From positions 1 through 64,000 of the forward strand of contig CANPZL010000006.1 in NCBI GenBank assembly GCA_947589055.1: 64,000 nt of DNA, in the 5' to 3' direction. Origin of the DNA: an uncultured Lachnospiraceae bacterium (lineage in GTDB: Bacteria; Bacillota; Clostridia; Lachnospirales; Lachnospiraceae). Positions 24,428-33,327 of this stretch are shown one piece after another (position 1 is the stretch's first letter; each line of letters begins with the position of its first letter). The translations under genes and the position numbers were made by a program. Below the pieces are notes generated by a model. The model did no database searches, had not been told where the DNA came from, and worked only from the letters and a program-made list of their open reading frames with translations.

Positions 24428-27055
24428 TTACTTATTGTTGATAGCGGCCTGTGCTGCTGCCAAACGTGCGATCGGTACACGGAACGGTGAACATGATACA
24501 TAGTCCAGACCAATCTTATGACAGAACTCAACAGATGAAGGATCTCCGCCATGCTCGCCGCAAATACCAACATGCAGCTTCGGATTGACCGGCTTACCTA
24601 ATTTGATAGCCATATCCATTAGCTTGCCGACACCAGTTTGATCCAGTTTTGCAAACGGATCATTTTCAAAGATCTTGGTATCATAGTAAGCATCTAAGAA
24701 CTTACCGGCATCATCACGAGAAAAGCCGAAGGTCATTTGTGTTAAATCATTTGTTCCGAAGCAGAAGAAGTCAGCTTCTGTAGCAATCTCATCCGCAGTT
24801 AATGCTGCTCTCGGAATCTCGATCATAGTACCTACTTCGTATTCCAGATTAGCACCTGCTGCTTTGATCTCAGCATCTGCTGTTTCAACAACAACCTTCT
24901 TGACAAACTTTAATTCCTTGATTTCACAAACCAGCGGAATCATGATCTCAGGCTTAACATTCCAATCCGGATGCGCCTTCTTTACATTTATTGCTGCACG
25001 AATAACCGCCTTTGTCTGCATCTTTGCAATTTCCGGATAGGTAACTGCAAGACGACAGCCTCTGTGACCCATCATCGGGTTAAACTCATGTAAACCATCA
25101 ATAATGGTACGAATTGCCTCTACGGATTTACCCTGAGCATCAGCCAGCTTCTTAATATCAGCCTCCTCTGTCGGAACGAACTCATGAAGCGGCGGATCCA
25201 AGAAACGAATGGTAACCGGATTGCCTTCCAATGCCTCATACAGTGCTTCAAAGTCACCCTGCTGATAAGGCAGAATCTTCTCCAGAGCTGCTTCTCTTTC
25301 TTCAACTGTATCCGAACAGATCATCTCACGGAATGCAGCAATTCTGTCCTCTTCAAAGAACATATGCTCAGTCCGGCAAAGTCCGATTCCTTCTGCACCA
25401 AGCTCACGAGCCTTCTTTGCATCTGCAGGGGTATCTGCATTGGTACGAACCTTTAAGGTTCTATACTTATCAGCCCAAGCCATGATCCTACCAAACTCAC
25501 CAGCGATCGTAGCATCTACTGTAGGGATAACACCATCATAAATGTTACCAGTCGTTCCATCGATTGAAAGATAATCGCCTTCATGGAATTCCTTGCCAGC
25601 CAGTGTAAATTTTTTATTAGCTTCATCCATTGCTATATCACCGCAACCGGATACACAACAAGTACCCATACCACGGGCAACAACTGCTGCATGGCTGGTC
25701 ATACCGCCACGAACGGTCAAAATACCCTGTGAAGCCTTCATACCGGTAATATCCTCCGGTGATGTCTCCAATCTTACAAGAACAACCTTTTCGCCTCTTG
25801 CATTCCAAGCTTCTGCATCCTCGGCAGAGAATACGATCTTACCGCAGGCAGCACCCGGAGATGCCCCCAGACCTTTTCCAATCGGCGTTGCTGCCTTTAA
25901 TGCAGCCGCATCAAACTGTGGATGAAGCAGAGTGTCCAGATTTCTCGGATCGATCATAGCCACTGCCTCTTCCTCTGTTCTCATGCCCTCATCTACCAGA
26001 TCACAAGCGATCTTTAATGCAGCCTGAGCGGTTCTCTTACCATTTCTAGTCTGAAGCATATATAACTTCTTATTCTCAACGGTAAATTCCATATCCTGCA
26101 TATCTCTGTAATGGTCTTCCAATGTCTTACAAACATCTTGGAACTGAGCGAATGCTTCCGGGAATTCCTCTGCCATCTTAGCGATCGGCATAGGAGTACG
26201 AACACCTGCCACAACGTCCTCACCCTGTGCATTGATCAGGAACTCACCCATCAGCTTCTTCTCGCCGGTTGCCGGATCTCTCGTAAATGCAACACCGGTA
26301 CCGCAGTCATTTCCCATATTACCGAATGCCATACTCTGTACATTTACAGCAGTACCCCAAGAGTACGGAATATCATTATCTCTTCTGTATACATTTGCTC
26401 TCGGATTATCCCATGAACGGAACACCGCCTTCACAGCACCCATCAGCTGTTCCTTCGGATCGTCCGGGAAGTCTTGTCCAATCTTTGACTTGTATTCTGC
26501 CTTAAACTGTCCGGCAAGCTCTTTCAGATCCTCAGCAGTCAGGTCTACATCATAGGTAACACCCTTCTTTGCCTTCATTTCATCGATCAGCTCTTCAAAG
26601 TACTTCTTTCCAACTTCCATAACTACGTCGGAATACATCTGGATAAATCTTCTGTAGCAGTCCCATGCCCAACGGGGATTACCAGACTTCTTGGCAATAA
26701 CTTCAACTACATCTTCATTTAATCCCAAGTTTAAGATCGTATCCATCATACCCGGCATAGAAGCTCTTGCGCCGGACCGAACTGAAACAAGAAGCGGATT
26801 TTCTTTATCGCCGAATTTCTTACCTGTAATTTCTTCCATCTTAACGATATACTCGTTAATCTGTCCCTGAATTTCATCGTTAATCTCACGACCGTCCTCG
26901 TAATACTGTGTACAGGCTTCCGTTGTGATCGTAAAGCCCTGCGGAACCGGAAGACCAATGTTCGTCATCTCTGCAAGATTCGCACCCTTACCGCCCAGAA
27001 GCTCACGCATATTGGCATTTCCTTCCGTAAACAAATATACCCATTTGTTTGCCAT
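24428..27055 (-). CDS. ppdK: Pyruvate, phosphate dikinase
   Basis: An 875-residue cytoplasmic enzyme interconverting pyruvate, ATP and phosphate with phosphoenolpyruvate, AMP and pyrophosphate. Order: N-terminal nucleotide-binding domain (GGKGANLAEMTNIGLPVPQGF near residue 25), central phosphohistidine domain with GGMTSHAAVVARGMG (His near residue 455) and C-terminal PEP/pyruvate barrel with VGICGEHGGDPSS (catalytic Cys near 832). The strings are all canonical and the length is normal for the bacterial enzyme. In Clostridia it replaces or accompanies pyruvate kinase in pyrophosphate-dependent glycolysis. It is monocistronic, with its own promoter signal and terminator. GGAGGTAAGTAACAA precedes the ATG. 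Confidence 0.97.
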   Translation of the reverse strand: MANKWVYLFTEGNANMRELLGGKGANLAEMTNIGLPVPQGFTITTEACTQYYEDGREINDEIQGQINEYIVKMEEITGKKFGDKENPLLVSVRSGARASMPGMMDTILNLGLNEDVVEVIAKKSGNPRWAWDCYRRFIQMYSDVVMEVGKKYFEELIDEMKAKKGVTYDVDLTAEDLKELAGQFKAEYKSKIGQDFPDDPKEQLMGAVKAVFRSWDNPRANVYRRDNDIPYSWGTAVNVQSMAFGNMGNDCGTGVAFTRDPATGEKKLMGEFLINAQGEDVVAGVRTPMPIAKMAEEFPEAFAQFQDVCKTLEDHYRDMQDMEFTVENKKLYMLQTRNGKRTAQAALKIACDLVDEGMRTEEEAVAMIDPRNLDTLLHPQFDAAALKAATPIGKGLGASPGAACGKIVFSAEDAEAWNARGEKVVLVRLETSPEDITGMKASQGILTVRGGMTSHAAVVARGMGTCCVSGCGDIAMDEANKKFTLAGKEFHEGDYLSIDGTTGNIYDGVIPTVDATIAGEFGRIMAWADKYRTLKVRTNADTPADAKKARELGAEGIGLCRTEHMFFEEDRIAAFREMICSDTVEEREAALEKILPYQQGDFEALYEALEGNPVTIRFLDPPLHEFVPTEEADIKKLADAQGKSVEAIRTIIDGLHEFNPMMGHRGCRLAVTYPEIAKMQTKAVIRAAINVKKAHPDWNVKPEIMIPLVCEIKELKFVKKVVVETADAEIKAAGANLEYEVGTMIEIPRAALTADEIATEADFFCFGTNDLTQMTFGFSRDDAGKFLDAYYDTKIFENDPFAKLDQTGVGKLMDMAIKLGKPVNPKLHVGICGEHGGDPSSVEFCHKIGLDYVSCSPFRVPIARLAAAQAAINNK

Positions 27056-27119
27056 TTGTTACTTACCTCCTACGTATTTGATTTACTAGCCACGCAGACA
27101 AGCATAGCCACTGTTCATT

Positions 27120-27128
27120 ATTATATCA
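27120..27128 (-). promoter_or_regulatory. Extended -10 of ppdK
   Basis: On the minus strand TGATATAAT is an extended -10 about 65 bases before the ppdK start. The -35 region (CTTCAA) is weak. The rest of 27056-27292 is A+T-rich with no further clear signal. Confidence 0.5.
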
Positions 27129-27292
27129 TAATTTCCGTTTTTTTGAAGCCATTTTTATGAAATATTTTAAATTCTACCCAGCTTTCGCAAATATTAACAA
27201 TTTTCTTTCAAAATCTTACAATTTCGACCGGATTTGTCCTGTTTTATATCCAGAAACCCTCTTTCCTGCAAAAAATCCTATATAATAAAAGT

Positions 27293-27321
27293 AAAAAGGC
27301 CGATACCATAAGATACCGGCC
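27293..27321 (-). terminator. Intrinsic terminator after the NlpC/P60 gene
   Basis: On the minus strand GGCCGGTATC pairs with GGTATCGGCC (two G-U pairs, four-base loop) and is followed by TTTTTACTTTT. It lies 29 bases past the stop. Confidence 0.85.
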
Positions 27322-27349
27322 AAAGAAGTGGAATCACACACACATTTTT

Positions 27350-28534
27350 TTATTGAACAATCCTTCTTGCCCCAATCGGCGAATCATAATACATATTGGA
27401 AATAATGATTCCGGTGGATTCGGTTGCGGCATGTACGATCTGTCCACCTCCAATATACAATCCTACATGTCCAGAATAGCAGATAATATCGCCCGGCTGT
27501 ACCGCATCTAAGGAAACCGGTGTACCCTGCCCCATTTGAACGCCGGAAGCATGGCTTAAGGAATATCCAAACTGTGCATAGACAGCCATTGTAAAACCAC
27601 TGCAATCCGTACCATTTGTCAGGCTGCTTCCACCGTATACATACGGATTTCCCACAAACTGGCAGGCATAGTTTGCAATCTGCTGTCCCAATGCCAGCCC
27701 CTCTGCCGAGGTTTCGACCGGCGGGAGCGCTGCTCCGGAAGAAGCCGGCCTTGCACTTGCCTGTTGTGCAAGAGCAGCCGCTATCATGCTCTGTTCTTCC
27801 TCAATCGTGATGGCAGTTGGATAATTCCAGCCGACCTTTACATATTCCTTTGCAATATATCCAGTGGTATCCTCTGTATATTGGATCTCCACCCATTCCT
27901 CTGATTCAGTGATAATATCTAACTCCTGACCGCCGGTCACAGAACCGATGCGTTCACTTTCCGTGCTTGGTTCCTTACGGACATTTAATGCCTGAACCTC
28001 AACGGTTGCACAGTATTTATAATTCTCGGTTATGTACGCTCCTGCCTCGTCTCCAAACATCAGATATTCATTGGAGACATAACCGGTCACAGAACCGGAT
28101 TCCACCTTTGTCCATTCCTCGCCTCGTTCTATAATCGTAGCTACAGAATAAGGATAAAGCTTTCCGACGATTTCAGAATCCGTATTGGCTTCCTCCCGCA
28201 CCCGGAGGCTTCCTTCTACATTTGCCACCACCGAATTCTGCCATTCCGGATACTGGCATTCCGGTTCTTCCGGTACTGCCGCTTCCGTCGTTTCTTCTGA
28301 TGTTTCCTCCACTGCTGCCGCTTCTGTTGTATCAGCATTCTCCGGAACACCTTCTGCTTCACTGCTGTTTGTCCTTAATGCAATATTTGTATCAGAAATC
28401 TGAGTTTCAAGCTCCTCCAATGATATAACATTTAAAACCTCTAATGCTACCTCCGGTGTAAGAGCATTTGTCGTCACAATCAAGCCTGCACCTAACACTA
28501 TCATTACTGCTGCACTGATTATTGTTTTTTTCAT
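27350..28534 (-). CDS. Secreted SH3/NlpC-P60 peptidoglycan hydrolase
   Basis: A 394-residue exported protein. A signal peptide (about 1-24, ending near TTNA) is followed by an acidic, Ala/Glu/Thr-rich linker (50-95), two bacterial SH3 domains (about 100-160 and 175-235, both with LRVREE or LNVRKEPS entry motifs), a second linker and a C-terminal NlpC/P60 peptidase. The catalytic triad is visible: C311 in NGTDCSGF, H356 in SGHVGLYIG and H368 in IVHAA. By family it cleaves D-glutamyl-diaminopimelate or related peptide bonds in the wall, with the SH3 domains binding wall peptides. It stands alone in its own transcription unit, with a terminator at 27293-27321. Confidence 0.92.
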   Translation of the reverse strand: MKKTIISAAVMIVLGAGLIVTTNALTPEVALEVLNVISLEELETQISDTNIALRTNSSEAEGVPENADTTEAAAVEETSEETTEAAVPEEPECQYPEWQNSVVANVEGSLRVREEANTDSEIVGKLYPYSVATIIERGEEWTKVESGSVTGYVSNEYLMFGDEAGAYITENYKYCATVEVQALNVRKEPSTESERIGSVTGGQELDIITESEEWVEIQYTEDTTGYIAKEYVKVGWNYPTAITIEEEQSMIAAALAQQASARPASSGAALPPVETSAEGLALGQQIANYACQFVGNPYVYGGSSLTNGTDCSGFTMAVYAQFGYSLSHASGVQMGQGTPVSLDAVQPGDIICYSGHVGLYIGGGQIVHAATESTGIIISNMYYDSPIGARRIVQ

Positions 28535-28669
28535 TATGTTTCTCCGTGTTTTCGTAATTATTACAGATATGTTACAACTTGTTACATTTGTATTCTAACA
28601 AAGAAAATATTTTATGTCAACAATAAATTACAAACTCTACACACTTTTGCTCTTTTTTTGTCTAATCCA

Positions 28670-28697
28670 TTGAAATAATTGAAAATTCAGTTATAAT
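28670..28697 (+). promoter_or_regulatory. Promoter of the PocR-domain gene
   Basis: TTGAAA at 28670-28675 and TATAAT at 28692-28697 with a 16-base spacer; it lies 73 bases before the chosen start. Confidence 0.75.
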
Positions 28698-28770
28698 CTA
28701 ATAAAGAAGAAACTATACTAACCATACTAAATTTATAGGTAATACTATTTCAATAATGGAGGATTTCTAT

Positions 28771-29553
28771 ATGCATATCAGCGACTTTTTTGATCTTTCT
28801 TTATTAGAACAGATCATGTCTGACTGGTCGGAAGCAACCGGTATGGCTACCATTGCTGTTGACGATAAGGGAAATTATATTACAAAAGAAATCGGATTTA
28901 CGGATTTTTGCATGAAGCATACAAGGGGCAGTGCAGAAGGTCTGCGGCGTTGTACCAACTGTGATAACACCGGCTGCGGTACTTACTTCTGTCATGCAGG
29001 GTTAATGGATTTCAGCATTGAGATCAAGGTAGGGGATACCTACCTGGGGAAAATCATCGGCGGACAGGTACTCCCGGAGCAGCCGGACGAAGAAAAATTC
29101 CGCAAGATTGCAACGGAGCTTGGAATCGACCCGAATACCTATATTACTGCCCTACGTAAAGTTCCCGTAAAGTCGGAGACTTCGATCCGGGCCGCTTCGA
29201 AGCTTCTTGGCGAGATGGTAAATCTTCTGGTGAACTTTGAATATAACAAAACCGCTAATACTAATCTGATTACAACACTGGAAAACAACATTGAACAGGC
29301 TGCCGATTTAATCGAGGAAATCAATAAAAAATCCGCAGCCCTTGACAAAATCGAAGGAAAACAGAAAATCCTTTCCCTTAACGCCTCCATTGAAGCGGCA
29401 AGAGCCGGGGAATTTGGCAAAGGATTTACCGTCGTCGCTTCAGAATTCGGAAAATTGGCAGTCAATTCCGGAGAAATCAATCGTTCCATCAAGACCTCTT
29501 TAAAATCACTGACTACGGTCATTGATGAGCTGGAAAAATCGTCCGTTAAATAA
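28771..29553 (+). CDS. Soluble PocR-domain chemoreceptor-like protein
   Basis: A 260-residue protein with no membrane segment. The N-terminal 155 residues form a PocR ligand-binding domain (start HISDFFDLSLLEQIMSDW; cysteine cluster CTNCDNTGC followed by YFCHAGL; then LGKIIGGQVLPEQP). The C-terminal 100 residues carry the conserved chemoreceptor tip [14 protein letters not shown] and AVVASEFGKLA-like helix (here TVVASEFGKLA). HAMP and long coiled-coil arms are missing, so it is a short cytoplasmic receptor form. An ATG lies five codons earlier, but GGAGG is located between the two, so the second ATG at 28771 was chosen. The ligand may be a small metabolite; PocR domains in propanediol regulation sense diols, but transfer of that to this protein is speculative. 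Confidence 0.87.
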   Translation: MHISDFFDLSLLEQIMSDWSEATGMATIAVDDKGNYITKEIGFTDFCMKHTRGSAEGLRRCTNCDNTGCGTYFCHAGLMDFSIEIKVGDTYLGKIIGGQVLPEQPDEEKFRKIATELGIDPNTYITALRKVPVKSETSIRAASKLLGEMVNLLVNFEYNKTANTNLITTLENNIEQAADLIEEINKKSAALDKIEGKQKILSLNASIEAARAGEFGKGFTVVASEFGKLAVNSGEINRSIKTSLKSLTTVIDELEKSSVK

Positions 29554-29572
29554 GATTCCTATTACATAGCAA

Positions 29573-29606
29573 AACGCCCTTCCGGTTTTATTTCCGGAAA
29601 GGCGTT
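29573..29606. terminator. Bidirectional terminator between PocR-domain gene and glyS
   Basis: A 13-position stem with one mismatch (AACGCC and TTCCGG halves, eight-base loop), flanked by A residues and T residues, between convergent genes. Confidence 0.85.
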
Positions 29607-29613
29607 CTTGTTA

Positions 29614-31002
29614 TTAGTATGCAAATTTTTCTTCAAAATATGCTTTTAAGTCTGTAATTTTAATCCGCTCCTGCTCCATAGTATCCCGGTTACGTACCGT
29701 TACCGCTCCGTCGGTTTCCGATTCAAAATCATAGGTAACGCAATATGGCGTACCAATCTCGTCCTGTCTCCGATACCGTTTTCCAATGTTTCCTCTGTCG
29801 TCATATTCACAGTTATAGTATTTTGAAAGCTCTGTATAAATCTGTTCTGCTCCATCTGCAAGCTTCTTAGAAAGAGGAAGTACACCTATCTTTACGGGCG
29901 CCAGCATCGGATGAAAATGCAGAACCGTCCGGACATCGCCGCCCTCCAATTCCTCTTCATCATAGGCACTGCACAAAAATGCCAGTGTTACCCGGTCGGC
30001 TCCCAGAGAAGGTTCAATTACATATGGAATATATTTTTCTTTTTTCTCATCATCAAAATATTCCATCGGTTCGCCGGAAGTATTCTGATGCTGGGTCAGA
30101 TCATAATCCGTCCGATCGGCGATCCCCCACAGCTCACCCCAGCCAAAGGGGAACAAGAATTCAATGTCCGTGGTTCCCTTGCTATAGAAGCAAAGCTCCT
30201 CCGGCGAATGATCTCTTGCACGCATTTCTTCTTCCTTCATGCCCAACTCTTTCAGCCAGTCGATACAGAATTGCCGCCAGTATGTAAACCATTCCAGATC
30301 CGTTCCCGGTTCACAGAAGAATTCCAGCTCCATCTGCTCAAATTCTCTGGTACGGAAGGTGAAATTCCCCGGTGTAATCTCATTTCGGAACGATTTTCCA
30401 ATCTGCCCGATTCCAAAGGGTATCTTTTTCCGTGAGGTTCTCTGTACATTTTTGAAATTCACAAAGATCCCCTGTGCAGTTTCCGGTCTTAAATAAACCG
30501 TATTCTTCGCATCTTCCGTTACCCCCTGAAATGTCTTAAACATCAAGTTAAACTGTCGAATATCCGTAAAATCATGCTTTCCACAGGTAGGACATGGCAC
30601 CTGATTTGCATGAACAAACTCCATCATTTCATCCTGAGACCAACCGTCAATGGGTTTATCCAACGTAATCTGATGCTCCGCCGCATAATCCTCGATCAGC
30701 TTATCCGCCCGGAACCGCTCATGACAAGCCTTACAATCCATCAGCGGATCCGCAAACCCTGCCAGATGTCCGGAAGCTACCCATGTCTGGGGATTCATCA
30801 ATATTGCACAGTCAACTCCTACATTATATGGATTTTCCTGAATGAATTTCTTCCACCATGCCCGTTTTACATTGTTTTTCAATTCCACGCCAAGATTGCC
30901 ATAATCCCAAGTATTTGCAAGCCCACCGTAAATCTCAGACCCCGGATATACGAATCCTCTTGCTTTTGCCAGTGCCACAATCTTATCCATTGTCTTTTCC
31001 AT
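29614..31002 (-). CDS. glyS: Glycyl-tRNA synthetase, homodimeric class II
   Basis: A 462-residue cytoplasmic enzyme that charges tRNA-Gly. It is the single-chain (dimeric) bacterial/eukaryal-type enzyme, not the alpha2-beta2 form. Seen: [20 protein letters not shown] at the N-terminus, class II motif 2 [21 protein letters not shown], motif 3 with EPSLGADR, and the C-terminal anticodon-binding domain ([30 protein letters not shown]). The frame is open six codons further upstream, but GAGGGTGAGAGA precedes the ATG at 31002 (MEKTMDKIV). It is the last gene of the M16-era-recO-lipoprotein-glyS run. Confidence 0.96.
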   Translation of the reverse strand: MEKTMDKIVALAKARGFVYPGSEIYGGLANTWDYGNLGVELKNNVKRAWWKKFIQENPYNVGVDCAILMNPQTWVASGHLAGFADPLMDCKACHERFRADKLIEDYAAEHQITLDKPIDGWSQDEMMEFVHANQVPCPTCGKHDFTDIRQFNLMFKTFQGVTEDAKNTVYLRPETAQGIFVNFKNVQRTSRKKIPFGIGQIGKSFRNEITPGNFTFRTREFEQMELEFFCEPGTDLEWFTYWRQFCIDWLKELGMKEEEMRARDHSPEELCFYSKGTTDIEFLFPFGWGELWGIADRTDYDLTQHQNTSGEPMEYFDDEKKEKYIPYVIEPSLGADRVTLAFLCSAYDEEELEGGDVRTVLHFHPMLAPVKIGVLPLSKKLADGAEQIYTELSKYYNCEYDDRGNIGKRYRRQDEIGTPYCVTYDFESETDGAVTVRNRDTMEQERIKITDLKAYFEEKFAY

Positions 31003-31021
31003 TCTCTCACCCTCGCTCATT

Positions 31022-31585
31022 TTATTTCCATATTATGATTGCTGTTCCATCGCCGGTAGAAGAAAAATAACCATTCTCCTTTGTCACATAGGAATTATAA
31101 TACTGTATATTTCCTTTGCATATAATATTCATGGAATCTTCTATCTTTAAAACCTTCAGGGTATCATCCTGAATCTCCTCCGCCTTTACCTTACTGCCAT
31201 CCGCTGCGGAAATAAACTCCCCGGAAAGCCCTGCATCCGACAGGCTGCTAAGCGTATAAGCAGTATTGTTAAATGCATTGTAATCTTCTATATTATTATA
31301 AGAAAGCATCAGCTTTACTATATCATCATTTATTTCCAGCTTCTCCAAAACGATAGCCTCTGTCCCGGTCTGTGTATTATATTCCGTGATTTTCTGATTC
31401 ACGAATTCCTCCAGTTTTTCATTCTCATAATCCATACCGGAAAAATCCTCCACAGACACGTCATGAAGACGGCCATCCTTATCAACTGTCATGGTATTTT
31501 CCGTTATGGAATCAAGGCCGGACGAACAACCGGTCAATAACAAAAGCCCCAGCATCAAATGTATTAGCAAATGCTTCTGTTTCAT
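31022..31585 (-). CDS. Hypothetical lipoprotein
   Basis: A 187-residue exported protein of no recognised family. The signal peptide ends in the lipobox LLTGC (lipid attachment at Cys 20), followed by a Ser-rich spacer. The mature part is mainly acidic with predicted alternating strands and no membrane segment; a central stretch reads [17 protein letters not shown]. It lies between recO and glyS, 43 bases after recO and 19 bases before the chosen glyS start, so it is probably co-transcribed with these housekeeping genes. GGAGGTCATTGTAA precedes the ATG. Nothing in the sequence indicates its function. Confidence 0.8.
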   Translation of the reverse strand: MKQKHLLIHLMLGLLLLTGCSSGLDSITENTMTVDKDGRLHDVSVEDFSGMDYENEKLEEFVNQKITEYNTQTGTEAIVLEKLEINDDIVKLMLSYNNIEDYNAFNNTAYTLSSLSDAGLSGEFISAADGSKVKAEEIQDDTLKVLKIEDSMNIICKGNIQYYNSYVTKENGYFSSTGDGTAIIIWK

Positions 31586-31628
31586 TTACAATGACCTCCT
31601 ATAATCAATAGCTATATTATTGTAACTT

Positions 31629-32384
31629 CTAATCCTCTGGATTGCAAGACAGAGAATCAAGAAATTCAACGGATTTGAATTTCCGATCTACATATTCCAT
31701 CAAAAAATCATTGCATATCTTATCCAGTTCCTCCTGTACCTCTTGGGAAACACTAAACGAATACAGGCTTTTTAACGGTGTACTTAGTATAAATTGCAAG
31801 GAATATACCGTAGAAGGATTTAACAATTCTTCTATATCATAATCCATTCGGCAATGATCCACACAAAGCAAGCCGCCTTGGGAAGCCTGAAACACATAAC
31901 CGGTCCCCTGATTTCCGCATTTCACACAGGAAAACACCTGCATTTCTTCTCCGTCTAATGCCAATGCACGAAGCTCAAAGATTCGCCGGATCAAGGCATA
32001 GTCCATCTGTTTTTTTACCAATGCCCGTAACGTAACATAAAGCAGCTTTAACTGTTCCCGGTCATCCGAATTTTCCCGTGTCAAATAATCCGCCAGTTCA
32101 CAAAAATAGCTTCCATAAGTAATACCATCCAAATCGGTTTTCAATTCATCGAAATAATTCTTTACCTCGATATGCTGTATCCGATATGCATCTCTGCCTG
32201 CAAACAAAGTAAAAATACCATAGGTAAAGGGCTGACAGGCAGCTGTCATCCCATTGCCCGTCCGTCTGACTCCCCTTGCAAAAGCAGACAGTTTCCCTCT
32301 TTCCTTTGTCAATATCACCAATCGCCGGTCATAATCGCCTACCTGGGAAACTGCCAGTACCAAACCGGTCACTTCCATCTGCAT
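31629..32384 (-). CDS. recO: DNA repair protein RecO
   Basis: A 251-residue protein of recombination mediator RecO, which helps load RecA at single-strand gaps with RecR/RecF and anneals strands. The N-terminal OB fold is visible (VTGLVLAVSQVGDYDRRLVILT, then GKLSAFARGVRR) and the C-terminal part has the zinc-type cysteines FSCVKCG and LLCVDHC. The frame can begin nine codons earlier at 32411, overlapping the era stop, but AGGTGAGAACT precedes the ATG at 32384, which gives the usual family N-terminus MQMEVTGLVL. It follows era, an arrangement common in Firmicutes. Confidence 0.93.
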   Translation of the reverse strand: MQMEVTGLVLAVSQVGDYDRRLVILTKERGKLSAFARGVRRTGNGMTAACQPFTYGIFTLFAGRDAYRIQHIEVKNYFDELKTDLDGITYGSYFCELADYLTRENSDDREQLKLLYVTLRALVKKQMDYALIRRIFELRALALDGEEMQVFSCVKCGNQGTGYVFQASQGGLLCVDHCRMDYDIEELLNPSTVYSLQFILSTPLKSLYSFSVSQEVQEELDKICNDFLMEYVDRKFKSVEFLDSLSCNPED

Positions 32385-32407
32385 AGTTCTCACCTGCCTG
32401 CTTTTCA

Positions 32408-33310
32408 TCATGTTCTCTGTTCATATCCAAAATTCTTCAACAGGTATTCACTATCCCGCCAATCCTTTTTTACCTTTACCCACAATTTCAGATTCACCTT
32501 AATGTCTAAGATCTTCTCCATATCAACTCTAGCCTGACTGCCGATTTTTTTTAACATGGCTCCCTGCTTTCCAATGATGATACCTTTGTGGGATTCCCGC
32601 TCGCATATGATCGTTGCATCAATATCCATTACATTCCCCTTTGGACGTTCCTTCATGGAATCAATCATCACTGCAATTCCGTGCGGAATTTCATGTTCCA
32701 GACATCGCAGGGCCTTTTCCCGGATAATCTCCGCCATGATCTGCCGCTCCGGCTGGTCAGTTATGGTATCCGCATCATAATACTGCGGTCCCTCCGGCAG
32801 ATACTTCAGTATCGTTTCAATGACTTCATCTGTATTTTGATCCCGCAGTGCGGATACCGGAATCATGGCATCGAATTCATATTCTTTTCGATAGGTCTCC
32901 AATGCCTTGCCTACTTCATTTTTATCCACCGTATCTATCTTATTGATAATCAGAATCACTGGTGTTTTCACCTGCCGGATCCGTTCTAAAATCGCCTGTT
33001 CTCCCTTCCCGATATAGGTAGTCGGTTCTACCAGCCACAACACCACATCCATATCATTCAGAGCAGCATTTACCGTATGCATCATATATTCACCCAGTTT
33101 ATTCTTTGCCCGGTTCACACCCGGCGTATCCATAAAGATAATCTGTCCCTGTTCACAGGTATACACTGTCTGGATCCGATTACGGGTCGTTTGTGCTTTT
33201 CTGCTGGTAATGGCGATCTTCTGCCCGATGAGATGATTCATCAAGGTTGATTTTCCTACATTCGGTCTACCAATGATCGTCACAAAACCCGATTTATATC
33301 CTGTCTTCAT
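32408..33310 (-). CDS. era: GTPase Era
   Basis: A 300-residue essential GTPase that binds 16S rRNA near its 3' end and assists small-subunit maturation. G1 is GRPNVGKST (14-22), the switch region has the TTRNRIQTVYT effector stretch, G3 is DTPG, G4 is NKID near residue 123, and the C-terminal KH domain contains GIIIGKQGAMLKKIG. Length is normal. It begins 17 bases after the M16 protease stop and is followed by recO. Confidence 0.97.
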   Translation of the reverse strand: MKTGYKSGFVTIIGRPNVGKSTLMNHLIGQKIAITSRKAQTTRNRIQTVYTCEQGQIIFMDTPGVNRAKNKLGEYMMHTVNAALNDMDVVLWLVEPTTYIGKGEQAILERIRQVKTPVILIINKIDTVDKNEVGKALETYRKEYEFDAMIPVSALRDQNTDEVIETILKYLPEGPQYYDADTITDQPERQIMAEIIREKALRCLEHEIPHGIAVMIDSMKERPKGNVMDIDATIICERESHKGIIIGKQGAMLKKIGSQARVDMEKILDIKVNLKLWVKVKKDWRDSEYLLKNFGYEQRT

Positions 33311-33327
33311 ATTCTCTCCTTCGTTTC

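Noticed and set aside
25184..26555. Several long open frames antisense to ppdK
   Set aside because: They mirror the codon pattern of a fully convincing ppdK, have no ribosome binding sites and no family motifs.
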